Both the position numbers and the translations under genes were made by a program. Positions 1 through 8,107 of a stretch of DNA of 64,000 nt are shown in pieces. The notes below the pieces were generated by a model. That model did not search any database. It had not been told where the DNA came from and saw only the letters and a program-made list of their open reading frames with translations. This stretch comes from Poriferisodalis sp965203655. GTDB taxonomy: Bacteria; Actinomycetota; Acidimicrobiia; Acidimicrobiales; Poriferisodalaceae. Every line of letters starts with the position of its first letter. Within the stretch, counting starts at the first letter, position 1. The stretch lies in NCBI RefSeq assembly GCF_965203655.1, contig NZ_CBDBDD010000004.1, positions 248,001-312,000 on the forward strand. Direction: 5' to 3'.

Positions 1-461
1 GCGTTGCTGTCAGGGGGTTCTGCTGGTGGGTCTGTAGCGGAGTCCGTGGACGACTCTGCGGGGGATTCGGCAACTGGAACATCGACCGTGAATCCGAACG
101 TGCCCTCGACGACGTGGCCATCCTCCGCCGCTACTCGCCACGAAACCTCATAGACGCCGTTGCCCAGGGGCGTATCGAAGTGCAACCGCCACACCCGATT
201 GTCGGCTGAGCTCAGCGAGTCAGGCAGGAATTGGGGGCCTGGTCCTTGGGACACAGTGAACCCGTCGCCCGCTGGCTCGACCGGGCGATTGAAGGTCAGG
301 GAGATGCTTGCGACTGGCTCAACGACGACCTGCCCGTCAGATGGTTGCGAAGACTCCAAGCCGGTATGGGCGGCTACTGGCGCCGCTGTCGTCACGATGA
401 GCACAGCACTGACGGCCAGGGCCAGCATGAGCGCTGTCGAGCAGCGCGATCTCAGGCTCAC
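1..461 (-). CDS. CopC-domain copper-binding secreted protein (C-terminus beyond window)
   Basis: Reading from a GTG at 461 leftwards gives an open frame to the window edge, about 153 residues. The N-terminus is a signal peptide: basic SLRSR, then a hydrophobic stretch (about 10-30) ending VAA, so the mature protein would begin with His32. An N-terminal His followed by TGLESSQPSDG, and later EDGHVVEGTFGF, are the hallmarks of CopC, where the mature N-terminal His and the Asp and His of DGH bind Cu(II). After the domain comes a Ser/Pro/Asp/Ala-rich linker, which in actinobacterial relatives usually leads to a membrane anchor or CopD domain; that part is outside the window. The start is chosen because it places basic residues before the hydrophobic core; no strong ribosome binding site is seen. 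Role inferred: periplasmic or extracellular copper binding or delivery. Confidence 0.8.
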   Translation of the reverse strand, partial: MSLRSRCSTALMLALAVSAVLIVTTAAPVAAHTGLESSQPSDGQVVVEPVASISLTFNRPVEPAGDGFTVSQGPGPQFLPDSLSSADNRVWRLHFDTPLGNGVYEVSWRVAAEDGHVVEGTFGFTVDVPVAESPAESSTDSATDPPAEPPDSN

Positions 462-532
462 AACGACCGAGTCTTGTCCGGGAATCTGGCAGTCGTCTGT
501 GAATGCTCGCAGAATGCGATGCCACTCCGCGG

Positions 533-1048
533 TCAATCTGCCAGCACCGTCTGGTAGGCGCTCAGCGTCTCGTCGTTGAAACAGACGAAGCGGATCAGCT
601 CGACAGTGGTAGGTGTGCTGCGGACCGTGTCGACGGCGATCTGTGTGGCCGGCGCGATGGGGTAGCCGTACACGCCGGTCGAGATTGCCGGAAAGGCGAC
701 TGAGCGGGCGTTGACCTCGTCGGCTAGGGCGAGCGATTGCCGGTAGCACGACGCCAGCAGTTCGGACTCCCCTTGGTCACCGCCGTGCCAGATCGGCCCG
801 ACCGTGTGTATGACCCAGCGGGCAGCCAGCCTGAAGCCGGGCGTGACCTTGGCCTGACCGGTGGGGCAGCCGCCGAGTGTCCGGCAGTGCTCGAGCAGCT
901 CGGGCCCTGCGGCGCGGTGGATGGCACCGTCGACGCCGCCTCCTCCCAGCAGTGTCTCGTTGGCCGCGTTCACGATTGCGTCGACCTGCTCGACCGTGAT
1001 GTCACCGACGGCCAGCTCGAGCCGCGGCGACGGCGGATCGCTGCTCAT
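533..1048 (-). CDS. Macro-domain protein (ADP-ribose / O-acetyl-ADP-ribose binding)
   Basis: 171 residues, the size of a stand-alone MacroD/YmdB-type macro domain. NAAN at 27-30, GGGGVDGAIH at 35-44, the GQAKVTPGF segment and PAISTGVYGYP near 120 are the ADP-ribose pocket of this family. Members hydrolyse O-acetyl-ADP-ribose or remove mono-ADP-ribose from proteins or nucleic acid in the cytoplasm. The ATG at 1048 overlaps the stop of the upstream CoA-transferase (ATGA), so the two are probably translationally coupled. A longer in-frame N-terminal extension lies inside the CoA-transferase gene and is not believed. Which ADP-ribosyl substrate it uses cannot be told. Confidence 0.9.
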   Translation of the reverse strand: MSSDPPSPRLELAVGDITVEQVDAIVNAANETLLGGGGVDGAIHRAAGPELLEHCRTLGGCPTGQAKVTPGFRLAARWVIHTVGPIWHGGDQGESELLASCYRQSLALADEVNARSVAFPAISTGVYGYPIAPATQIAVDTVRSTPTTVELIRFVCFNDETLSAYQTVLAD

Positions 1049-3396
1049 TCGAGGGCCTCGGCCACCGCCAGCTCTGCGATGCGGTCGGCGTCGTAGCCCA
1101 GCAGGTCCTCCAGGATCTCCATGGCGTGCTCGCCGTAGGTGGGGCCCGCCCAACTGAAGCCGTTGTGCGCGGCAGAGAGCGTGTAGGGGATGGCGTCGAC
1201 GACGGTCCGGCGGGCGTATCCGTGCGGTGCCCACTGGAAGTGACCGCGATGGGCGAGCTGCGGGTCGTTGAGGCAGGCGCCGGAGTTCTGCACGTGGTGC
1301 GCGGCGATGCCGTGCGCTTGCAGGCGATGCGTGAGGCCCGGCCCGTTCTGGCGGGCAGTGAACTCCGTCACGATCTCGTCCAGCTCAGCCTGGCGTTCTC
1401 GCCGGGCAGCGCTGTCGAGATCGGCCAGATCCTCCCTGCGCATCTCAATCGCGAGCGAGCGCCATTGCTCGTCGCCCTCCACGGCGATGGCGATCCACTC
1501 GTCGTCGCCCATCGTCGGGTACACGCCGTGGGGCACCATTTCGTCATCGGCATTGCCCCGCCGGCTGCGCATCTCGCCGGTGGCCTGCATCTCGGCGATC
1601 GCCGGTGCCAGCAGGTGCACGGCTGCCTCCATTTGGGAGAAGTCCAGATGCTGGCCCTCGCCCGTGCGGCGGCGGTGATCGAGTGCCGCGAGCAGTGCGC
1701 ACACGGTGAACCGCGGCGAGCAGTAGTCGGTGTAGGCCAGGTACGGCCCAGCCGGCCCCCGATCCTCCCAACCGGTGATGTCGAAGAACCCGGCCACGGA
1801 CGCGGCCATGTTGCCGAATCCGGCGAAGTCCCGGAAGGGCCCGGTCTGGCCCATCACGCAGCTCGAGACCATCACTAGATCCGGATTGAGCTCCCGGAGA
1901 TCCTCGTACCCCAGGCCCCAGGCCGCCATCGTGCCCGGCGTGAACGACTCGACGACCACATCGGCCCAGGCGGCCAGATCACGCACGACTGCACGGGCCT
2001 CGGGCTTGGACAGGTCGAGCGAGATCGTCTTCTTGTTTGCATTGGTGGAGTGCCATGCGATGGCGTTCTCCTGATCGGGTACGTCATCTCGATGGCCCAA
2101 CGCGCCCCGCAGCAGGCACGGTCGGTTCTGGGTCTCGACCCGCACCACCGTGGCGCCCCAATGGGCGAGGATCTTGGTGGCGAGCGGGGCAGCCGCGACC
2201 CAGGCCAGATCTGCGACTTTGAGCCCGGCCAAAGGCCGATCCGCTGGGGCACCATCAGGAAGCGCCTCGGTCGGTGAGAGTTCCGACTCGGCGCCGGTCC
2301 ACTCGTCAGTTACCTGCGCGGTGTGAGCACCTGCCTCAGGCGCCGGGCCGAGCGGCGTAAGCGGGGTGCCCTCGGCGAGCACGAAGCGCCCCGGATGCCG
2401 GAGGCCGTCGACCTCATCCCAGAAGTCACGAGCCGCGAGCTGCGGACTGTCGAGCACATCACCCAAAGTGTTGACCGGGCACACCAGCAGCGAATCCTGC
2501 AGGCCGCGTTCGATCATCTCGGCTTTCGTCTTAGTCAGGCAGAAGGCGGCGATGTTCTCCATCAGCTGCTCGATGACGCCGATACTCTCCTCGCCGCTCT
2601 GCAAGAGCAGGGCGAAGTTCACCCAATCCTTGTTCAGCATGTCGTCGTCGCAGAACCCCTCAGAGTGCATCCACGCCAGGAACCGCTGCACCATCGGCCC
2701 GATCATCGGACCGAAGGCAACGGTGACGATCATGTAACCGTCCTTGCAGGGGTAGATGGTGCGAAGCATCAGATTGCCGAAGCGCACCCCGCCCGCTTCC
2801 CGCTGCACTTCCTCCAGTCCGGCCGGCGCGTAGAGAATGGCCGACAGCGCCGTCTCGCAGACGGCCTGCTGCGTCGACAGGTCGACGTGCTGGCCGCGAC
2901 CGGTGCGGGCCCGATGCTCCAGGGCCACGGTGGCTGCGACGGCTGCTTGCGCGCTGGCGTGCAACCACGCCTGGGGAATGCTGATGCGCACCGGAGGCCG
3001 GTCGCTGTCGCCGGTCACCGCCAGCTGGCCGCTGGAGGCGAACAGGGTGAGATCTGTGGCGCTCCAGTCGGCTTTCGGGCCGGTTTCACCCCACGGGGTG
3101 ATGTGCACCGTGATGAGCCGCTCATTCGCATCCCGCAATGTGTTCAGATCGACGTCGAAGGGCGTCGCATCGTTGTGGAGCACGATGTCGGCCGTTGCCG
3201 CCAACGCGGCCATCTCATCGGCGCTGGCCGCTGTCAGGGAGCGCTTGCCCCGGTTGTAGGCGTCATGGGCGAAGCCGCGCGGCCACCCGCCGGGCGGTTC
3301 CGCCATCACCACGTCGGCGCCGAGCTGGGCCAGCAGGTTGCCGGCGAACCAGCAGCGCTCGTCAGTCAGATCCAGCACCCGATACGGACCAAGCAT
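1045..3396 (-). CDS. Tandem-fused CaiB/BaiF family (type III) CoA-transferase
   Basis: 783 residues, about twice a normal type III CoA-transferase. Two homologous halves follow each other: the first from residue 1 (GPYRVLDLTDERCWFAGN), the second from about 390 (LAGLKVADLAWVAAAPLATK). Both carry the RTGRGQ/RTGEGQ motif. The family forms a covalent enzyme-acyl intermediate on an Asp; the second half has a candidate in AYTDYCSP (about 556), while the corresponding place in the first half (about 140-145) reads SIPQAW without Asp. I infer that only the second half is catalytic. The reaction would move CoA between carboxylic acids. The ATG follows a G-rich ribosome binding site. It lies downstream of an SDR gene (116 bp) and overlaps the macro-domain gene. 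Donor and acceptor acids are unknown. Confidence 0.9.
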   Translation of the reverse strand: MLGPYRVLDLTDERCWFAGNLLAQLGADVVMAEPPGGWPRGFAHDAYNRGKRSLTAASADEMAALAATADIVLHNDATPFDVDLNTLRDANERLITVHITPWGETGPKADWSATDLTLFASSGQLAVTGDSDRPPVRISIPQAWLHASAQAAVAATVALEHRARTGRGQHVDLSTQQAVCETALSAILYAPAGLEEVQREAGGVRFGNLMLRTIYPCKDGYMIVTVAFGPMIGPMVQRFLAWMHSEGFCDDDMLNKDWVNFALLLQSGEESIGVIEQLMENIAAFCLTKTKAEMIERGLQDSLLVCPVNTLGDVLDSPQLAARDFWDEVDGLRHPGRFVLAEGTPLTPLGPAPEAGAHTAQVTDEWTGAESELSPTEALPDGAPADRPLAGLKVADLAWVAAAPLATKILAHWGATVVRVETQNRPCLLRGALGHRDDVPDQENAIAWHSTNANKKTISLDLSKPEARAVVRDLAAWADVVVESFTPGTMAAWGLGYEDLRELNPDLVMVSSCVMGQTGPFRDFAGFGNMAASVAGFFDITGWEDRGPAGPYLAYTDYCSPRFTVCALLAALDHRRRTGEGQHLDFSQMEAAVHLLAPAIAEMQATGEMRSRRGNADDEMVPHGVYPTMGDDEWIAIAVEGDEQWRSLAIEMRREDLADLDSAARRERQAELDEIVTEFTARQNGPGLTHRLQAHGIAAHHVQNSGACLNDPQLAHRGHFQWAPHGYARRTVVDAIPYTLSAAHNGFSWAGPTYGEHAMEILEDLLGYDADRIAELAVAEALE

Positions 3397-3512
3397 CCCG
3401 CCCCCCGAGCTGTTGACCGTGCGGCGCCTATGGTTCCGCCGCTCTTCCGCCCGGACACTACTTTCGCCGATCCCGCCGGCTCGCTGCGATGCGAGCGCCG
3501 CGCGCCTCGGTG

Positions 3513-4283
3513 CTACTCGGGTGTGACGTAAGCAGCCGTCAGACCTCCGTCGACATGCAGATCGGCGCCCGTCATGTAGGACGCGTCATCGGAGGCGAGG
3601 AACAGGGCTGCGGACGCCATCTCGTCTGCTTCGCCGAAGCGCCCCATCGGCACGTGCACCAGGCGTCGCTGGCGCTTCTCGGGTGTGTCGAGAAACGACA
3701 TCAGCATCTCGGTGCGCAGCGGGCCGGGCGAGAGAGCGTTGACGCGGATGTTCTCTCGGGCATGAACGACCGCCAGCTCACGCGTCAGCGCCAGCACTGC
3801 GCCCTTGGAGGCGGTGTAGGCGATCTGCGGTGTGGCCGCGCCTACCGAAGCCACGAACGAGGCGGTGTTGATGATGGAACCCCCGCCGCGCCGTCGCATC
3901 GCCTCCACGGCGTACTTGCAGCCGTACAGCACGCCCTTGACGTTGACGTCGAAGGTGCGGTCGATGGTGTCGTCGCCGGTCGCGACAGCGTCGGTGTCGT
4001 CGTCGAGCATGATGCCGGCGTTGTTGAACGCCACGTCCAGCCCGCCGTAGTGCTCTTCGGCCCGGCCGAATGCGGCAGCGACATCGGACTCGACCGCGAC
4101 ATCGGCTCGCACAGCAATGGCGTCGCCGCCGGCTGCAAGCACCTCGGCCACGGTGTCGTCGACCGAGTCGGCGATGTCGACAGCGACGGTCTGCGCTCCC
4201 GCCGCCGCGAAGCGCACTGCCGTGGCACGCCCGATACCGCTGCCGGCCCCGGTGATCAACGCCACCTTGCCTTCCAGTCTCAT
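3513..4283 (-). CDS. Short-chain dehydrogenase/reductase, classical NAD(H) type
   Basis: 256 residues, standard SDR length. TGAGSGIG at 11-18 binds the cofactor; Asp36 at the end of the second strand (VAVDIAD) favours NAD over NADP. NNAG is at 87-90, and the catalytic Ser142, Tyr156 and Lys160 (YTASK) are all present. The C-terminal end (MTGADLHVDGG) is typical. The ATG at 4283 was taken because it begins directly before GKVALITGAG; the frame is open further upstream but that stretch has no SDR features. It probably leads the minus-strand group with the CoA-transferase and macro protein, and starts in a 183-bp divergent region shared with the FAD oxidase. Substrate unknown. Confidence 0.92.
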   Translation of the reverse strand: MRLEGKVALITGAGSGIGRATAVRFAAAGAQTVAVDIADSVDDTVAEVLAAGGDAIAVRADVAVESDVAAAFGRAEEHYGGLDVAFNNAGIMLDDDTDAVATGDDTIDRTFDVNVKGVLYGCKYAVEAMRRRGGGSIINTASFVASVGAATPQIAYTASKGAVLALTRELAVVHARENIRVNALSPGPLRTEMLMSFLDTPEKRQRRLVHVPMGRFGEADEMASAALFLASDDASYMTGADLHVDGGLTAAYVTPE

Positions 4284-4466
4284 GCCAGACCTCCCGGTGA
4301 ACCAGCGTCGTTGTCGCGAGCCATTGTTCCCGACAGCACACGGCTGTCCGTGCGCATCCCTTCCCAGCGCCGGGCAGCCGGAGCAGCGGCTGCCATCATC
4401 TTGGGCGTTCGACATGGACAAGGGCGGTCCCACGCCTTGCTGGGGCTGACGGCGGGACGGTGATCG
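4284..4466. promoter_or_regulatory. Divergent intergenic region with an 8-bp inverted repeat
   Basis: This 183-bp stretch separates the SDR (minus) from the FAD oxidase (plus), so it should hold promoters for both. A perfect inverted repeat, GGCAGCCG (4373-4380) and CGGCTGCC (4387-4394) with a 6-base spacer, lies near the middle. It could be an operator, but 8-bp repeats of this kind arise by chance in GC-rich DNA. I see no clear -35/-10 pair. Confidence 0.3.
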
Positions 4467-5651
4467 GTGCGCGATGCATATGACGTGGTGATCGTGGGCG
4501 GCGCCGTCATGGGGTCGTCGATCGCATGGGCGTTGTCGGCCAGCGACGGCTTCGACGGCTCGGTGCTGGTGGTGGAGCGCGATCCGACCTACGCGAACGC
4601 ATCCACCACCCACACCAACAGCTGCATGCGCCAGCAGTTCTCGAACCCGCTGAACGTGCAGATCTCCCGCTTCAGCGCCGACTTCGTGCGCAACTTCCGG
4701 GAACGTCTCGGCGGCGATCTCGAGATCCCCGACATCTTCGTCCACCACTTCGGCTACATGTACCTCGCCGCCGATGAGCGCTTCGCCGACACGCTGCGCC
4801 GCAACCAAGCCATCCAGGCTGAGCTCGGTTCGGGCACGCGCATCATGAGCCCGGCTGAGATCAAGGCCGACTATCCCTTCTACAACGTCGAAGACATCAT
4901 CTGCGGCAGCCACAACCTGACCGACGAGGGTTACTTCGACTCGGGCACGATGTTCGATTGGTGGCGCCGCAAGGCCCGCCACAACGGCGTCACCTACGTC
5001 ACCGATGAGGTTGTCGATCTCATCACGGCGACCGGACAGGTGACCTCTGCAGTGCTGGCGTCAGGCACGACCGTCCGATGCGGAACTCTGGTGAACGCAG
5101 CCGGGCCGCGCGCCGTCGAAGTGGCCCGAATGGCAGGCGCCGCCCTGCCGGTGGAGCCGCGCAAGCGGTACACGTTCATCTTCGATGCGGCCGAGCCGCT
5201 CGATCGGGCCCTGCCGCTGACCATCGACCCGACCGGTGTCCACATGCGCAGCGACGGCGACGCCTACATGTGCGGCTGCACGCCCGACGTGGACCCCGCC
5301 GTCGACTACGACGACTTCGCCATGGACCACCATATTTTCGAGAACAAGGTGTGGCCGGTGCTCGCGCATCGCGTGCCCGCTTTCGAGCGCCTCAAGGTCA
5401 CCAGCCAGTGGGCCGGCCACTACGCCTACAACACGCTCGATCACAACGTGGTGGTGGGCCCGCACCACCAGATCGGGAACTTCATCTTCGCCAACGGGTT
5501 CTCGGGTCACGGCATGCAGCAGTCGCCCGCCATCGGGCGGGCGGTGTCGGAGTGGATTGCCTACGGCGAGTACCGCACGCTCGACCTCACGCCGCTGGGC
5601 TACCAGCGCATCGTCGACGGCGAGCCTTTCGTCGAGAGCGCCATCATCTGA
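4467..5651 (+). CDS. FAD-dependent DAO-family oxidoreductase (sarcosine/glycine oxidase-like)
   Basis: 394 residues. The N-terminal VVIVGGAVMGSSIAW is a dinucleotide-binding fold for FAD, followed by a VVERDP strand end. Near the C-terminus FANGFSGHGMQQSPAIG is the conserved second FAD-contacting segment of sarcosine oxidase, glycine oxidase and D-amino acid oxidase relatives. It should oxidise a secondary or primary amine, often N-methyl or alpha-amino acids, with release of an imine. The GTG start at 4467 is used because the Rossmann motif begins five residues later. It heads the plus-strand run with the LLM, SnoaL-like and VOC genes. The exact amine is not deducible; related FAD enzymes acting on 2-hydroxy acids are an alternative. 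Confidence 0.88.
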   Translation: MRDAYDVVIVGGAVMGSSIAWALSASDGFDGSVLVVERDPTYANASTTHTNSCMRQQFSNPLNVQISRFSADFVRNFRERLGGDLEIPDIFVHHFGYMYLAADERFADTLRRNQAIQAELGSGTRIMSPAEIKADYPFYNVEDIICGSHNLTDEGYFDSGTMFDWWRRKARHNGVTYVTDEVVDLITATGQVTSAVLASGTTVRCGTLVNAAGPRAVEVARMAGAALPVEPRKRYTFIFDAAEPLDRALPLTIDPTGVHMRSDGDAYMCGCTPDVDPAVDYDDFAMDHHIFENKVWPVLAHRVPAFERLKVTSQWAGHYAYNTLDHNVVVGPHHQIGNFIFANGFSGHGMQQSPAIGRAVSEWIAYGEYRTLDLTPLGYQRIVDGEPFVESAII

Positions 5652-5717
5652 GTCGTCCGAGCGGGTCCGGCTGACGCCTCGGCCGCGCATCAGGTCTCAC
5701 CACTACTCTCGCTGCCC

Positions 5718-6725
5718 ATGCGATTCGGCATCTTCGACCAGCTCGAACAGCCGGGCGATGTGCCGTGGCACGAGCTCTACCGGCACCGCCTGGACCTGCT
5801 GGTGCGGGCCGAGCAAGCCGGCGTGTGGGGATGGCACAAGTCCGAGCACCACCTGATCCCGCTCGACGCCGCCCCCAGCATCAACGTGTTCCTGGCTGCC
5901 GCCATCGAGCGCACAAGCAGCATCCGCATCTGCTCGCTGGTGCACCTGCTGCCCTTCTACCACCCGATCCGGCTGGCAGAAGAGCTGTGCATGCTCGACC
6001 AGCTCTCCGAGGGCCGGCTGGAGTTCGGATTCGGAAAGGGCATCAGCGTGCCCGAGCACCTGTTGTGGGGCCTCGACCCCGATGAGGCCATCGCGAAGAC
6101 AGACGAGTCGCTCGACCTGATCCTCGCCGCCATGCAGACCAGCGGCAACTTCAGCTACGACGGGCGGTACTGCAGCTTCAGCGACGTGCCGATCGAATTC
6201 GAGCCGTACCAGAAGCCCTACCCGCCGTTGTGGCGTCCCGGCCAGCTTGAGACGGCCGCCGAGATGGGTGTGCGCACCATGGCCGCCGGGCCGCTCGCCG
6301 CCGTGGCCGCGAGCACTGCCCGCTACCACGAGCTCCTGGGCGACGAGGGCATCGGCCGACACCATGAGCCCATGATCGGCGGGCTGCGCCGGCTGATCGT
6401 GGCGCCCACCGACGCCGAGGCGGACGAGATCGGGCGAAGGACGTGGGCCGCGTTCACTGAGCACCTGACCCGGCTGTTCCGCCGCTACGAGATGATCCCG
6501 CCCAACGACCCGACCCTCGGCGGTGACTACGACAAGGCCAAGCACTTCCAAGCCGTGGTCGTGGGTTCGCCCGAGACCGTGCGTGAGCACTGCGAGCAGT
6601 TCGCCGAAGAAGCCGGTACGGACTATTTCGTCGGCGTGTTCGCCTGGGGCGACCTGTCCGCTTACGAGGTAGACCGCTCATTCGATCTCTTCGCCGAGCA
6701 CGCGATGGCGCCGCTCTCGAACTGA
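5718..6725 (+). CDS. LLM class flavin-dependent oxidoreductase (luciferase-like monooxygenase)
   Basis: 335 residues with the bacterial-luciferase TIM-barrel pattern: MRFGIFDQLEQP start, WGWHKSEHH (the EHH typical of FMN-type members), SLVHLLPFYHPIRLAEE, and LSEGRLEFGFGKG. These enzymes use reduced flavin (FMNH2 or F420H2) and often O2 to oxidise small organic substrates. The EHH motif and overall pattern favour the FMN monooxygenase branch. It lies 66 bp after the FAD oxidase and just before a SnoaL-like protein, likely the same transcript. It is one of seven members of this superfamily in the window. Substrate unknown. Confidence 0.9.
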   Translation: MRFGIFDQLEQPGDVPWHELYRHRLDLLVRAEQAGVWGWHKSEHHLIPLDAAPSINVFLAAAIERTSSIRICSLVHLLPFYHPIRLAEELCMLDQLSEGRLEFGFGKGISVPEHLLWGLDPDEAIAKTDESLDLILAAMQTSGNFSYDGRYCSFSDVPIEFEPYQKPYPPLWRPGQLETAAEMGVRTMAAGPLAAVAASTARYHELLGDEGIGRHHEPMIGGLRRLIVAPTDAEADEIGRRTWAAFTEHLTRLFRRYEMIPPNDPTLGGDYDKAKHFQAVVVGSPETVREHCEQFAEEAGTDYFVGVFAWGDLSAYEVDRSFDLFAEHAMAPLSN

Positions 6726-6790
6726 ACTTCCTGAGCGCTGCTGCGCCTACTCTGCGGCACCTGAAACCCGACAATTGAGGACTACCGACC

Positions 6791-7273
6791 ATGAGCCAAT
6801 GGAGCCGAGCTGAGATCGAGGAAGCGCTTGCCACCTATCAGGCGGCCAGCAAGAAGGCGGGCCAGACTGGCGACTGGCGCGACTGGGCCAACCGCTTCAC
6901 CGAGGATGCCACCTACGTCGAGCACTTCTTCGGCACGATGACTGGACGGGAAGCGATCTACGAGTGGATCCAGTCCCAGATGAGCGAGTGGCCGGGCTCC
7001 GAGATGATCGAGTTCCCCATCGAGTGGTACATCATCGATGAGGAACGTGGCTGGGTGGTGTGCCAGATCTGGAACCGCATGGCCGACCCCGGCGACGGTT
7101 CGGACCATCGGGAGTACAACTTCTCGCTCCTCAAGTACGCCGGCAATGGCCTGTGGAGCTACGAAGAGGACATCTACAACCCCGAGCGGTTCCTGGAGAT
7201 GGTGGGGAACTACGAACGGCACAAAGAGTCGCTCGCTGCCGGCGCGGAGCAGGCCTCCTCACCCGGGTCGTGA
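6791..7273 (+). CDS. SnoaL-like / NTF2-fold protein
   Basis: 160 residues. WANRFTEDATYVEHFFGTMTGREAIYEWI is split by the pattern common to the SnoaL-like polyketide-cyclase and limonene-epoxide-hydrolase fold (a cone-shaped alpha+beta barrel), and the rest (VCQIWNRMADPGDG, EYNFSLLKYAGNGLWSYEEDIYNP) continues it. Members are small hydrolases, isomerases or dioxygenase small subunits; catalytic residues vary too much to name a reaction. The ATG follows the LLM stop by 65 bp. Position between an LLM enzyme and a VOC enzyme suggests it processes the same catabolic intermediate. Confidence 0.8.
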   Translation: MSQWSRAEIEEALATYQAASKKAGQTGDWRDWANRFTEDATYVEHFFGTMTGREAIYEWIQSQMSEWPGSEMIEFPIEWYIIDEERGWVVCQIWNRMADPGDGSDHREYNFSLLKYAGNGLWSYEEDIYNPERFLEMVGNYERHKESLAAGAEQASSPGS

Positions 7274-7363
7274 AGGCTGCACCGCCAAGTCTCTGAACGC
7301 ACTCAGGGCCGAAGCGAGGGCTGGGCGAGGCATATAGTCGCAAGCGAAGAGGGAGCCGCTCGA

Positions 7364-8047
7364 ATGCCTGCATTGCATCCCAACGGGGTGAACCATCTCG
7401 CCCTGTCCACCCGCGACATGAAGGGCCAACTGGGGTTCTGGTGCGACGTGCTAGGGCTGCCGCTGAAGGCGCTCTACTGGATGCACGGCGTGGACGGCAC
7501 CTACCACGGGTTCGTGGAGCTGGCGCCCGACAGCTACGTGGCATTCGTCCAGCACCCGGACAACGCCAAGGACATCGAGCTGGGCGTCACCCATGCCGGC
7601 GGGCCGGGCGAGCCGGTGACCGCAGGCACCATGCAGCACGTGGCCTTCAACGTGGACACCTTCGAGGACCTGATGGCGCTGAGGGACCGCATCCGCGACC
7701 GGGGCGTGCAGGTGTTCGGTCCGATCGACCACGGTTTCATCCAGTCGATCCATTTCGCCGGGCCGGAAGGGCTGGCCCTCGAAGTGGCATGCGGGTCGGC
7801 GATTCCCGTCGAGCAGTGGGTGGACCCTGAAGTCCAGGACCTGTGCGGGATCTCGGCCTCCGAGTTGGAGCAGTTGAAGTACCCGGCGGAATACAGCCGC
7901 CCCGCGGAATCAGTGCCCCAGCCGTCTTCGGACACCGGCATGCCGCGGCTGATGCCCGAAGACCACTACGACATGGTGATGAGCCTGCCCGATCAGGTGG
8001 TGTGGGACCGGATGAGCGAGACCACGCCCCCGGTCGCCGCCGACTGA
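7364..8047 (+). CDS. VOC (glyoxalase/extradiol-fold) family protein
   Basis: 227 residues: one vicinal-oxygen-chelate domain of about 150 residues and a C-terminal tail of about 70. VNHLALSTRDMKGQLGFWCDVLGLPL is the first beta-alpha-beta module, TYHGFVEL and QHVAFNVDTFEDL follow, and LALEVAC carries the usual final metal-binding Glu. Family members bind a divalent metal and act as dioxygenases, lyases or isomerases. An AGAGGGA-type ribosome binding site lies before the ATG. The gene ends the first small group of the plus-strand run, 60 bp before the reductive-dehalogenase-like gene. Reaction not assignable. Confidence 0.85.
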   Translation: MPALHPNGVNHLALSTRDMKGQLGFWCDVLGLPLKALYWMHGVDGTYHGFVELAPDSYVAFVQHPDNAKDIELGVTHAGGPGEPVTAGTMQHVAFNVDTFEDLMALRDRIRDRGVQVFGPIDHGFIQSIHFAGPEGLALEVACGSAIPVEQWVDPEVQDLCGISASELEQLKYPAEYSRPAESVPQPSSDTGMPRLMPEDHYDMVMSLPDQVVWDRMSETTPPVAAD

Positions 8048-8107
8048 GCACCGCACGACGCAGGCGCGCCTGACCCAGTGGAATCCTGACCGAGGTAAGG
8101 CAGCCGC

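Noticed and set aside
2323..3531. Long plus-strand open frame of about 400 codons
   Set aside because: It runs antisense to the CoA-transferase gene, has no recognisable domain and shows the Arg/Gly/His-rich composition of shadow frames in GC-rich DNA.
8061..8072. 12-bp perfect palindrome CAGGCGCGCCTG upstream of the reductive-dehalogenase-like gene
   Set aside because: A perfect 12-bp palindrome is expected more than ten times by chance in 64 kb, and more in GC-rich DNA. No second copy or conserved spacing supports an operator.
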